Positions 55,801-64,000 of a DNA stretch of 64,000 bases are shown in pieces. The stretch lies in the NCBI GenBank assembly GCA_963971405.1, contig OZ020487.1:39653039-39717038 (forward strand), given 5' to 3'. The position numbers were made by a program, and so were the translations under genes. Below the pieces are notes generated by a model that was given only the letters and a program-made list of their open reading frames with translations, searched no databases and was not told where the DNA came from. Origin of the DNA: Psococerastis gibbosa. Lineage: Eukaryota > Arthropoda > Insecta > Psocodea > Psocidae. The number at the start of each line of letters is the position of its first letter. The first letter of the stretch is position 1.

Positions 55801-58800
55801 ACACGAACACGGAATCCTGTAAACACCTGCTGACGTCATCGGGTCCCGGCTGTCTTTGGCTGATCTGTACAAACTATTTAATTTTCTCGTAGGCTTGTAA
55901 ATAGTCTTCACATTGTGCCGTAAGAAGAGTTTACCTATACGGTCTGAGACTCCCTTGATGAATGGAAGGCAGAGTAGGCCAGTAGTACTTGGGGGTGCGT
56001 CTTGCCGAGCGGATCTATTCATGCGGGGTCGGATGGCGCGGGCTATTTCTCGTGCGCTGTATCCATTCGATTGCAGTGCCGTGTCTAAGTGCTTGAGTTC
56101 CCGTTGAAGAAATGTTGGTTCGCAGATCCTGTTGGCACGGTGGATGAGTGTCTTTATCATGGCTCGTTTTTGGCTCGGATGATGGTTAGAATGCTTATTC
56201 AAGTATCTATCCGTGTGGGTCGGTTTTCGATACACTGTGTGGCCCAGAGTTCCGTCTTCTTTCTTCGTTACCAACACATCAAGAAAAGCCAACCGACCAT
56301 TGTTTTCCTGTTCCATCGTGAATTGGATGTTTGCATGGATCGAGTTTATATGATTCAGGAAATTCTCCAGGTTCTTTTGGCCATGACTCCATACCACGAA
56401 GGTGTCATCAACATACCGGAACCAACATTTCGGCTGTAGAGGGGCTGAGTTCAAAGCTGTATTTTCAAAGAACTCCATGTAGAAGTTAGCGACTACTGGA
56501 CTGATTGGGCTGCCCATCGCGACTCCATCCAATTGTTCATAGAAGGTCGAATTCCATTGAAAATACGTCGTTGTCAGCACATGGTGGAACAAAGCAGCAA
56601 TGTCATCCGTGAATTTTTCTTTTATCAACTCCACAGTTTCCTTGATGGGTACCATTGTGAAGAGTGACACGACATCAAAGCTTACCAGTATATCATCAGG
56701 TTCCAGGCGGATGGTTTTCAGTTTTTCGATGAAGTGCGTAGAATCCTTGATGAACGAGTCATTATCCCCTATGTGTACCTGAAGGAGTTTCGTAAGGTAC
56801 TTCGCTAAGCCATAAGTGGGGGATCCGATCGCACTAACAATAGGGCGCAATGGTACATCCGGCTTGTGGATTTTTGGTAGGCCATATAGTCTCGGTGGCA
56901 AGGCTTCTGATTGAACCAAATCCCGTTTGTCTTCAGTGGGTAATGAGGAGTCTTTGACCAGCTTCCTAGTTTTGGCCAAGATTTTCGAAGTTGGGTCGCG
57001 GTTCAGAACCTTGTAGGTAGCCGGGTCAAGTAATTCTGTAATCTTCCTCTGGTAGTCTCCCGTGTTCATGACCACCGTGGCATTCCCTTTATCCGCCGCA
57101 AGAATTAAGATGTCCTTGTTGTTGTTTAAGCTCTTTAATGCCGCGCGTTCCTTGGTGGATATATTGGGCACCGGGGGTTTGGCGTAGTGAAGAATTCTAG
57201 CAGATTCCCGTCGTATTTCTTCAGCTGCCGTTGGGGGTAAATGTCTAAGTGAGGACTCAATGTTGGCGATGATATCTTCCGTCGGGATGCTCCTTGGTAC
57301 CACAGCAAAGTTTCCACCTTTTTCAAGAAGAAGTTGTGCTCAAGAAGAGCACAACCTCCTGCCCTCACAGTCACTGCTGAGCCTCCGAGATACAATCTTA
57401 GAAGTCTACGCAGTTCCACTGAAGATGTCGACCGCAGATGTTGACGAAACGTTTGGAAGTTCACTTTCACTTCGACCACGGCCCATCAGCCCGGATTCTA
57501 CTGGTTCCTCATCAGTAAGGTATGTCAGCTACTACAATTATCCTATCGACTGCGCCAATTCTAGTAGCTAACATAGCTTTCTGAGTCCTGGAATTCGACT
57601 GACTCATCAGGCTTCCCTTGCCGCCATCTCTACCTGATTCTCAGTATTCTACAATTTACTTAACTGGTTCGGTCTTTTTTTGCTCCCTCGAAGCACAGCA
57701 ATAGGCCTACATCGGAAATGATTGTCAGTGAGATTTCCAACTTACTTGTTTTTGTCTCTTTCGATGTTGCAACACCGCAGTGGATTATGTTGTTGAGAAC
57801 TATGTTCCCATCATGCCACGTTTTTTCGCCACAGTATTCGGTCGTGTTGTATATGAAGTCATTCACCTGTAACAGACGTGTTAAAATGAAATAGGACTAA
57901 GTGAGAGTAGCTCAACCTATAGGATACAATTAACCGCCAGTCAGTTATCAACATACATGACCTTGAGAAAGCCAAGACTTTCAAATACCTGGGAGCAACA
58001 AAAAACGAGGTGGCGGCTGTGAACACGAGACTCGACGTCAGAGCACGGGTTATCTCAGGCTGGACCAAGTGGAGAGATATGGTGGAGATATTGAAGGACA
58101 GGAGAATGCCGAAAAAAGTAATAAGCCTCATTTAAAAACAAGTAGTGAGACCGCGTGTGATTGACGGGGCGGCGAAGTGCTGGCCACTGAGGAAGGACGA
58201 AGAGCAACTCCTACGTCATATGGCGGAGATGCGAATGTTACTACTCTCTCAGATACAAGATAACGGTTAGGAGGAAAAACTAAGATACTTGAGCGGAGAT
58301 GCAGGTAGCCCCTATCGCCGAAAAGGTCAGGGAACCGTAGGTCAGCATGTTAAGGACGCACGAAGACGAGTGAAGATGGACATCTCTCAGACTTTCAAAT
58401 ACATGGGAGCAACATAAAACGAGGTTGGCGGCTGTGAAAACCTCACGGATAACCTCACTCTGGACAGAGATTCTGAAGACAGGGGAATGCCCAAAAAACC
58501 AAAAGGCCGTTTATGACTGACGGGGCGGTGGAGTGCTGGCCACTGAGGAAGGACAAAGAGCAACTGTTACCTACATATGGCGGAGTTGCGAATGTTGCAC
58601 TACTCCCTCTGGTAGAAGTTAAAGGATAGCAGAAGGAGAAGTATATAGCAGAAGATACTCGAGCGGAGATGCAGGTAGCCCCTTTCACCGAAAACTCAGG
58701 GAACATATGGTGGGTACACACAAAGACGAGTGAATATGATATAGGCACCTACTACAACGTGTATGTGACTATTTGGTGGACCAGGGTGACCAAGGATGTC

Positions 58801-59477
58801 CCTACTGACACAAAAGTGAGAGAGAACCTCCGGACCCATTGGTTTCTCGCCAGAGGATGCACATGAACACCTAGAAATTCAAGATTCCCATGGGAGGGAC
58901 AAGGCTACGTTAAAGTAAAGTAATTATTTTTGTGGAGTATTACGGTATCGATTTAGCAATCGACAAGGCCGCGAAATTTTTCATATTATCATAAGTTATG
59001 GCTAACGGTACTTTTGTATTAGGCTTACTAGCATATAACATCGAATTTCCATAAGCGTGATTTCCTTATAAATGGGCTATGCTTAGCCTATATTTATAAC
59101 AGGCATGTCTATAACTTTTAACAATTAATTAATTGTACTGTCACTGGGGAAAAAATTTGAAATCACTGGATTATAGTGAGTTTGATGTAGAGGTTAGAAT
59201 ACGCTGAACTGGAACCCCACACTCTATTTTCTCTCTCGAATAATTTCTCCCACCTTTATTCAAAGCGAAATTCAATAAGAAACTGATCATTGGCCCACGG
59301 CTAGTTTGGAAAACAAATTCGCACACAAACCTTAATTGAACCAGATGCTAGAAAGGTGGCTTTCCCCGTTGAGAATCCTCGACATCGCCAAGCCTTGTCA
59401 GCACTTAACAGCAAGCTGTGAACATCACAATTTGGAATCTTCTTGTTGGCTACGTAATGACGGCCTAAGCTTGTTGC
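49895..59477 (-). CDS. Methuselah-like class B GPCR 2 (5' partial, 423 aa seen)
   Basis: Exons I infer on the minus strand: 59477-59331, 57866-57746, 54165-53968, 53208-53130, 52179-52007, 50679-50502, 50270-49895 (stop TAA). They correspond one to one with exons 3-9 of GPCR 1, with the same phases, and two have the same length (79 and 173 bp). Paired landmarks are AWRCRGFS, EYCGEKTWHDGN, LYGVLFIIGGLCLLVTVGVS, LPELRCRLHNQIALTHNATL, GSLFWLNAMCIDMSS, YSAYAWGLT, LYFYGPMAVLL, LMGLTWMTEIIGW and INLLRAVLIFVLFVCK. The first two ectodomain exons and the signal peptide are not found before 60769 and must lie beyond the window. Introns host two Penelope-like elements, MITEs, a SINE and LINE debris; the ORF is uninterrupted. 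Plasma-membrane receptor, ligand unknown. Confidence 0.9.
50915..50935 (+). repeat. (AT)n microsatellite
   Basis: About ten TA units in the intron preceding the sixth GPCR 2 exon listed. Confidence 0.7.
51608..51805 (+). mobile_element. tRNA-derived SINE, full-length reference copy
   Basis: The head has GTAGAGTAGTGGTAAGGACT (A box) and B box GGTTCAAGTCC at 51654-51664, as in a tRNA. The body has CTTCGGAGGGCATGTAAAGC, GGTCCCGGGTCTTCCCAG, AGTTGAGTGTAAGAGAGGGC and CTAGGTTGGCTTAGTAATAG, then AACAAAAAAGTCC and (TTTTA)n. It is the most complete of four copies and lies antisense in a GPCR 2 intron. Confidence 0.85.
52262..53000 (+). mobile_element. 5'-truncated Penelope-like element, GIY-YIG part
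   Basis: A 214-codon reading (52276-52920) ends a Penelope-like ORF: a linker (KVGRLITRTTNKV), then a GIY-YIG endonuclease with SGVYKISC, ASYIGQSGRNFKFRLREHK and a conserved Glu region (LESLEIRKAI). The RT is missing, so it is a 5'-truncated insertion. The 3' UTR (52921-53000) holds a hammerhead-like motif. It differs clearly from the element at 55-57.6 kb. It is antisense in a GPCR 2 intron, and its left end lies ~85 bp from an exon. Confidence 0.85.
52951..52987 (+). ncRNA. Hammerhead-ribozyme-like motif at Penelope 3' end
   Basis: CTGATGA (52955-52961) and GAAA (52974-52977) frame a 12-nt weak stem-loop. GAAA runs into the palindrome ACCGGT, then C at 52983 as the possible cleavage site. 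TAGT before the core pairs with ACTA after it. Stem II needs a bulged T. Penelope-like elements are known to carry hammerheads, but activity of this one is inference. Confidence 0.45.
53405..53786. mobile_element. Harbinger-like foldback MITE (copy 8), TSD TTA
   Basis: A 382-bp long-arm copy: GGTGCCCATTCCATTGACCG to its inverse ending GGAATGGGCGCC, flanked by TTA on both sides. Very similar to copies at 32.35 and 40.27 kb. It lies in a GPCR 2 intron. Confidence 0.85.
54627..54786. repeat. AT-rich foldback
   Basis: TACTGTACACACATCCACTC returns inverted as GAGTGGATGTGTGTACAGTA. The arms also include the ATATAATATT ends, and the centre is (TA)n. It is a ~160 bp near-perfect hairpin. Confidence 0.75.
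54790..55085 (+). mobile_element. LINE-like 3' UTR with (ATT)n tail
   Basis: No coding sequence, but the segment CAGCACGGGACTTGTCC, GGCTCCCCTTCCAAATGTAA, TTGTAACTG, AATAAAG and a TTATTATTATTATT-type tail is the usual form of CR1/L2-like LINE 3' ends. 5'-truncated. Confidence 0.45.
55127..57645 (-). mobile_element. Intact Penelope-like element with inverted terminal repeats
   Basis: The outer blocks 55127-55180 and ~57590-57645 are inverse copies (GAGATGGCGGCAA, GCCTGATGAGTCAGTC, CAGGACTCAG). A second inverse pair, ~55200-55390 and ~57340-57515, holds CTTCCAAACGTTTCGTCAAC, GTCGACATCTTCAGTGGAAC and GAGCCTCCGAGATACAATCT. One intact ORF runs on the minus strand between them, and its last codons lie inside the left repeat. 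It sits in the same orientation as GPCR 2, in the intron between its exons 57866-57746 and 54165-53968. Confidence 0.85.
55294..57303 (-). CDS. Penelope-like reverse transcriptase with GIY-YIG endonuclease, 669 aa
   Basis: The ORF is uninterrupted. The RT core shows ILAADKGNATVVM (~66-79), PPRLYGLPKIHKP (~136-148) with PLRPIVS, VSFDVVSLFTMVPI (~207-220), DGVAMGSPISPVVANFYMEF (~259-278) and the catalytic YVDD at 297-300. The segment AFLDVLVTKKEDG, YRKPTHTDRYL is typical of Penelope rather than LINE RTs. The GIY-YIG nuclease spans ~490-585: GVYRIPC (493), YIGTTKRSLKTRIDEH (505-520) and a later Glu in REAIEIHKHP. The C-terminal tail (PRYNLRSLR) is encoded by the terminal repeat. The start ATG at 57303 lies just inside the other repeat. 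It would copy the element and nick its target. All key residues seen are present. Confidence 0.93.
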   Translation of the reverse strand: MVPRSIPTEDIIANIESSLRHLPPTAAEEIRRESARILHYAKPPVPNISTKERAALKSLNNNKDILILAADKGNATVVMNTGDYQRKITELLDPATYKVLNRDPTSKILAKTRKLVKDSSLPTEDKRDLVQSEALPPRLYGLPKIHKPDVPLRPIVSAIGSPTYGLAKYLTKLLQVHIGDNDSFIKDSTHFIEKLKTIRLEPDDILVSFDVVSLFTMVPIKETVELIKEKFTDDIAALFHHVLTTTYFQWNSTFYEQLDGVAMGSPISPVVANFYMEFFENTALNSAPLQPKCWFRYVDDTFVVWSHGQKNLENFLNHINSIHANIQFTMEQENNGRLAFLDVLVTKKEDGTLGHTVYRKPTHTDRYLNKHSNHHPSQKRAMIKTLIHRANRICEPTFLQRELKHLDTALQSNGYSAREIARAIRPRMNRSARQDAPPSTTGLLCLPFIKGVSDRIGKLFLRHNVKTIYKPTRKLNSLYRSAKDSRDPMTSAGVYRIPCSCGEVYIGTTKRSLKTRIDEHKRNCRLLQSEKSAIAEHVLTQTGHIIQFQDATVLSTTSSYHPRLHREAIEIHKHPHNFNRKEEGLKVNRIWYPALKKTTAKKLVSSSGNQVEVVGSQSGARMTPPPTPTTPHLSINFRAQPPALTVTAEPPRYNLRSLRSSTEDVDRRC
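57930..58870 (+). pseudogene. Decayed LINE RT fragments in tandem
   Basis: Two related segments, ~57955-58370 and ~58385-58870, repeat the same blocks: CTTTCAAATAC(C/A)TGGGAGCAAC, GGCGGCTGTGAA, GACAGG(A/G)GAATGCC, GACGGGGCGG and GAGCGGAGATGCAGGTAGCC. The frames read FKYLGATKNE, RMLLLSQIQDN and AGVAPIAEKVRE-like phrases of RT C-termini, broken by stops. It lies in a GPCR 2 intron. Confidence 0.65.
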
Positions 59478-60225
59478 CTGAAAATTAGCCACTATTTTGA
59501 TGTTTCTTATTAACAAATTCTACAATGTACAGTACCTATATACTATACAATGTATGTCGCTCCTTGATTTGCCAACTATTTTAACTGGAAAAATCAATTT
59601 TTTTTATTATGATACATCAAAAAATTTCAATTTTTCCCTCTTATTTTACGTTCAATCGTCGTATCTGCAAGCCTGTAAAATTTCTTGGCTGCGAACTGTA
59701 AGTAGACACATAAATTAAAACCACCGGAAAAACCTTTGGAACGGTCTCCTGAAAAGTTAGCATTTTTCAGTTAGAACAGTTAGCAAATCAAGGAGCGATA
59801 TAAAGTACAGTATATTACAATAACCCAGCCTTCGGACCCCATTGTATTCGTGGGAAGGTACCTACACTGCAGTATAAAAACCATGGGTATAAGCTATGCA
59901 TTTCATAAAAAATACCGTATACTTTTCAAAAAAATGATTTGTCTTGTGGGTGGAACTAATGCGTATAGTAATAAGTAATTTAAATAAGATTTCTGTTAAT
60001 AGAATAGAATATCGTACCGTATATTTCTGTAGGTGGGGCAAGACACATAAAAACCCGTCATATTACATGCATACATTACCTACTATATGTAATGATTTAA
60101 ATGGTGGTAAAAATATCTTATCCTTAACTTATACAACAGATATGGTCGAAAACAAAAAGCAAATACATTAAAGGTCATACCCACTCATACCATGCACTCA
60201 TCTCAGATACCTATGTCATATATTC
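59478..60225. other. GPCR 2 intron, nothing seen
   Basis: I searched this stretch on the minus strand for the missing ectodomain exons (pattern with paired Cys and a W-rich start) and found none. It is AT-rich without recognised repeats. Confidence 0.4.
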
Positions 60226-60425
60226 CCTAGCTCTTCAATCAGATACTCTTTAAGTCGGGCACTAGAATGGTTACTCTTCGCAGCGCTTTGCAGGTTCCTG
60301 GGCAACTTATTAAAAAATGTTACTCCAGCGTAGAGGTCTTTATTTTGAAACAGCGCTGTGTCATGTGGTTCAACGAATAGGTTTAATGATCTGGGGTTAC
60401 GCCTAGATGCGAAAAACTGCGAACT
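60226..60425 (-). pseudogene. LINE reverse transcriptase C-terminal fragment
   Basis: The minus strand reads RRNPRSLNLFVEPHDTALF, then DLYAGVTFFNKLPRNLQSA and RLKEYLIEELGNI followed by a stop, a clean CR1/jockey-type RT ending with no upstream RT core. A 17-base G tract lies just beyond at 60507. Confidence 0.65.
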
Positions 60426-60768
60426 TTTTCAATCTCTTGCAATTTCCACACCACAACAATGCGTAAACTCTCACAATGTTACACCGATTTTTTGGAAAGT
60501 CCCCCCGGGGGGGGGGGGGGGGGTTGTAGAGTATACATGTCTTAAATAGAGTACGATACTAAATAGATACGATACGAGATTTGTATTGGCGCGCTAGAAA
60601 GGCAGGTAAACTCGCAAATTGGTCTTACGTATGGTGGAACAGAGGCATTTTGGCCCGTAAAAATGAACAGTCGAAAATAATAAAAATTATATGCGAAGAA
60701 GATCTAAAGAATATAAAATAATTATAGTTTTAAGTTCATAAGTTCTTAAATTTTATATTTATATTTGT

Positions 60769-63729
60769 ATGGATAATTTCCTAAATGATATAGACTCTCA
60801 TTTTAATGAAACAGTTGAATTTGATGGTTGTAACCAATTTGATTGGAATGATCTACCTAGCTCTCTGCTCATTTTCCATCTAAACATAAGAAGCGTAAAT
60901 GCCAATTTTGACGAATTTTTAGTTTATCTAAACTCATTAAGTTCTAGTCCTGTCTTTGATGTTATCATATTAACTGAAGCTCACCTTTCACCACATGATG
61001 GTAGTGTGTACCAAATTCCTGGCTATCAAACCCACTATTGTACAACCAAGATTAATAAAAATGGTGGTTTGATTATTTTTTGTCGTACAAATTTAAATGT
61101 ACAATACTATACCCTAACCAATATTAGAGAATGTGATGCTGCAAAGATTAGTTTCTCAATTGGCCCACAGCCTTTTGATATCCTCGCTGTTTATCGCTTA
61201 CCGTCATGTAATGAAATCATCTTTGTTGAAGATTTAAATAATTATTTAAAGAACATTAAATCTGAAACATCATCTATCATTATTGGTGATATGAATTTTG
61301 ACATTCTTGACCATTCCAAAAATATTTACACCTCTTGTTATGTTGACATGTTGGAAAGTCACGGCTACATCTCCAGCGTCAATAGTCATACTCGAGTTGT
61401 AGGGACCAGTAAATCATGTTTAGATCACATTTTTTGCAGAATGGATTATTGTTTTACTGGAGCCGTGGTTAAAACTTTCATTACCGATCACTTTGGCACT
61501 TGCCTCAGAGTTGATGGTATACTAAACAAAATTGAGCCGGAAAATAAGCGTAAAACTTACACCTTTGTTGATTATTCTCTAGCTGACTATCTTTTAACCT
61601 CTGAGAGATGGGACTCGATTCTATGCCAGACGGATCCCGTGGTGGCTAGTAGAAATTTTATTGAAATTATGAAAAAGTATATCAGTGAGTGCACACGGGA
61701 AAAAATCGTTAAACATAAAAATCTAAAACTTAAACCTTGGATTACACAGGGTCTCATGATCTCAATTCGGAAAAGAGATAAACTCTTCAAAAAATCCAAA
61801 AATGAGCCTGAAAACATTAATTTGATCAATTTCGCCAAAAATTATAGGAAAATTTTATCAAAAATGCTTAAAAAAGCGAAAATATGTTACTATAAAAATA
61901 AATTTATCTCAGTTGGTAAGGATTCTGCAAAAACATGGAGGCAAGTTAATGAAATATCTGGCAAATCTAAATCGCAAAAGGATATTCAGAAGATTCGAAC
62001 AGAAGGCAACAATATCATCACACAAAGTAACCCTTTAGAAATGGCGAACTATTTCAATCAATTTTTTGCATCAGTTGGTACTAGACTGAATCAACTCACA
62101 AATAATAACCCTGTATATTATGAAGAAATAAATCCTAGAATACAAAGCATAAACAGTTTCGAAACATTTGATGTGAATGAGGTACAGCAAGTGATAATGA
62201 GTTTGAAAAACTGTGCTTCGCCGGGTCTAGATGGAATATCCACAAAAATACTTAAGAAATTCTCCGAGTATATTAAAGTACCTATCACTCATATCGCCAA
62301 CATAATTTTAATCACTGGTAAATTCCCTGATGTATTAAAAATTGCGGTTATTGTTCCTATTCACAAGAAAGGTGATAAGGCGCAAGTTACGAACTACAGA
62401 CCTATATCGTTAACCTCTAATCTCGCTAAAATTATTGAAAAATTAGTTAAAATTCGATTATTGTTTTGGGTTGAACCTCAATTAATGGCACAACAATACG
62501 GCTTTAGATCAAAACTCTCAACTACTGATCCAATCTTAAAACTAACTAATGCGATCTACTCCGGTCTTGAAAGTGAAAAGAACCCAATTGCTATCTTCTT
62601 AGACCTTCAAAAGGCTTTCGATGTGGTTAACCACAATATCCTATTGAAAAAACTTAAAAATGAATTTGGAATATCTGGAACAGTACTTAAGCTTTTTGAA
62701 AGCTATTTAGATGACAGGTATCAGTGTGTACGGATTGGAGAAGTTATTAGCGGTTATGAAAAAGTATGTTGTGGAGTCCCGCAAGGAACAGTGCTTGGCC
62801 CAATTCTTTTTATACTATATATAAATAGCCTTAAATATTTACCTTTGCTAGGGCAATTATTTTGCTATGCTGATGATACTGTAATTTTTTGTACTGGAAA
62901 AACATGGAATGAATCTTTCTTTAACGCAAATCATGACTTAAATATAATTAATAAATGGCTGTCATATAACAAATTAGTGCTCAATGTTGAGAAGACAAAT
63001 TTCGTATGTTTCAGCTACACTAAAACGAGGCAGCCTTCAACTGATAGAGTCATACAGATACACGAGCCTGACTGTTTAGGGGTAGAATGTAACTGTTCGT
63101 CTATTACTAGAGTAAAATCAGTAAAATATTTAGGAATGTTAATTGACCAACATATAACATGGTCCGAACATGTAAGACAAACGTCTATGCGACTTAGAAG
63201 AACGATATACATTTTTAGACGATTGAGAAATGTTCTGAATGTTCATCTACTACGTATGATATTTTTCGCCATCACTCAGCCAATTGTAAACTACGGCATA
63301 TGTGCGTGGGGAGGGACCTTTGGATCACTTATTAATAAAGTAAATATATCCCTGAACATTATCCTACGAGTAATGTTAAATAAAAGCAGAAGAGAACATG
63401 CCCAACCCTTATATAATCAATTACAAATTCCGTCAGTTTACCATACCTACACCTGGGAAATGTTAAAATTGGTCCACAATAATAAAATTTGCCTACCACC
63501 AGCCTCCGTTAAATATTACAACACAAGATCAGTACAGAACATTAGTTATTTCCCAAACATCACCAAAAGCCGCACGACTTTCTCGCCTGTTTTCTTGTCA
63601 ACGAAAATTATAAATGCTCTCCCCACTCATATTACAGATTTACTAAGAAAAAAAGATTTTTTACCATCAACAAAGAACTGGCTCAATAATTCGGAAATAA
63701 CATTTCTTAAATCACTATTAAATGAATAA
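60769..63729 (+). CDS. LINE ORF2: AP endonuclease plus reverse transcriptase, 986 aa
   Basis: One unbroken ORF of a CR1/L2-group (Daphne/Crack-like) non-LTR retrotransposon. The N-terminal AP-type endonuclease shows FHLNIRSVNANFDEF, ILTEAHLS, IIIGDMNFDIL, SCLDHIFCR and TDHFG. The RT shows PIHKKGDKAQVTNYRPISL, QYGFRSKLSTTD, IFLDLQKAFDVVNH, GVPQGTVLGPILF and catalytic YADD at residues 700-703 (62866-62877). After the RT come YLGMLIDQHITWSEHV and an ending with NTRSVQNISYFP. The first ATG in frame is at 60769, and sequence before it has no ORF1. No stop or frameshift is present, so this is a recent copy. It lies antisense to GPCR 2, probably in an upstream intron. The exact clade is uncertain. 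Confidence 0.92.
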   Translation: MDNFLNDIDSHFNETVEFDGCNQFDWNDLPSSLLIFHLNIRSVNANFDEFLVYLNSLSSSPVFDVIILTEAHLSPHDGSVYQIPGYQTHYCTTKINKNGGLIIFCRTNLNVQYYTLTNIRECDAAKISFSIGPQPFDILAVYRLPSCNEIIFVEDLNNYLKNIKSETSSIIIGDMNFDILDHSKNIYTSCYVDMLESHGYISSVNSHTRVVGTSKSCLDHIFCRMDYCFTGAVVKTFITDHFGTCLRVDGILNKIEPENKRKTYTFVDYSLADYLLTSERWDSILCQTDPVVASRNFIEIMKKYISECTREKIVKHKNLKLKPWITQGLMISIRKRDKLFKKSKNEPENINLINFAKNYRKILSKMLKKAKICYYKNKFISVGKDSAKTWRQVNEISGKSKSQKDIQKIRTEGNNIITQSNPLEMANYFNQFFASVGTRLNQLTNNNPVYYEEINPRIQSINSFETFDVNEVQQVIMSLKNCASPGLDGISTKILKKFSEYIKVPITHIANIILITGKFPDVLKIAVIVPIHKKGDKAQVTNYRPISLTSNLAKIIEKLVKIRLLFWVEPQLMAQQYGFRSKLSTTDPILKLTNAIYSGLESEKNPIAIFLDLQKAFDVVNHNILLKKLKNEFGISGTVLKLFESYLDDRYQCVRIGEVISGYEKVCCGVPQGTVLGPILFILYINSLKYLPLLGQLFCYADDTVIFCTGKTWNESFFNANHDLNIINKWLSYNKLVLNVEKTNFVCFSYTKTRQPSTDRVIQIHEPDCLGVECNCSSITRVKSVKYLGMLIDQHITWSEHVRQTSMRLRRTIYIFRRLRNVLNVHLLRMIFFAITQPIVNYGICAWGGTFGSLINKVNISLNIILRVMLNKSRREHAQPLYNQLQIPSVYHTYTWEMLKLVHNNKICLPPASVKYYNTRSVQNISYFPNITKSRTTFSPVFLSTKIINALPTHITDLLRKKDFLPSTKNWLNNSEITFLKSLLNE

Positions 63730-64000
63730 ATCGGTATACCTAAATAAAAAATTAATATAAGTACTAAATTACTATATAAGTAAGTATGTAAAAGAACTTA
63801 TTGTGATGTGATCCAAAGGCCTGGTTCCCCCACGTGCACATGTATTGCTTATACATATATGTGGTGTGGAATGTGTTTTTTTGACAATTTGTAGTCTTAC
63901 TGGTTTAATATAATTTACTTACTTTACTTTTTTACTCTGATTCAGAAAACGGTTGGCAATCCTAGGGGGGGGGGGGGACTCCCTGTTCGGAGTCATTTCA
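63730..64000 (+). other. LINE 3' flank and poly-G tract
   Basis: AT-rich sequence with AAATAAAAAATTAAT after the LINE stop; I cannot place the element's 3' end. A 13-base G tract lies at 63965-63977. Confidence 0.4.

Overview
The window is animal nuclear DNA, almost certainly from an arthropod. Genes are split into short GT-AG exons by repeat-filled introns. A nuclear copy of mitochondrial DNA reads correctly only with the invertebrate mitochondrial code, and two Methuselah-like receptors (an arthropod-expanded class B family) are present. I cannot name the species. There are no rRNA, CRISPR or operon features. Long poly-G/poly-C tracts, foldback DNA, MITEs and retroelement debris fill most of the space.

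Layout. 1-5.9 kb (+): most of UBA2, the SUMO E1 catalytic subunit, with its first exon(s) off the left edge. 10.0-14.5 kb (+): a five-exon gene resembling TEX47. 15.0-19.3 kb (-): a five-exon secreted astacin metalloprotease, convergent with it. 23.9-30.4 kb (+): a five-exon gene for a 274-residue protein I do not recognise. 31.8-43.2 kb (+): a complete nine-exon Methuselah-like GPCR. 44.5-48.5 kb (-): SLC25A19, the mitochondrial thiamine pyrophosphate carrier, complete in four exons. 49.9-59.5 kb (-): seven exons of a second Methuselah-like GPCR, whose 5' exons lie beyond the right edge. The two receptors are convergent paralogs with the carrier gene between them, and their intron phases match.

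Mobile DNA. An intact Penelope-like element (RT plus GIY-YIG endonuclease, 669 aa, inverted terminal repeats) sits in an intron of the second receptor. A second, 5'-truncated Penelope-like element in the next intron ends with a hammerhead-ribozyme-like motif. A 986-aa LINE ORF (AP endonuclease plus RT) closes the window. At least eight LINE fragments, a tRNA-derived SINE family (four copies), a Tc1-like remnant, two hAT-type MITEs with 8-bp duplications, a Harbinger-like foldback MITE family with 3-bp TTA/TAA/ATA duplications, further TIR elements and a ~0.8 kb dispersed repeat (five copies, here called repeat A) account for much of the rest.

The host genes are ordinary cellular genes with no evident joint pathway. 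Exon boundaries were inferred by reading frame, splice dinucleotides, phase agreement and family resemblance. No search or alignment was run.
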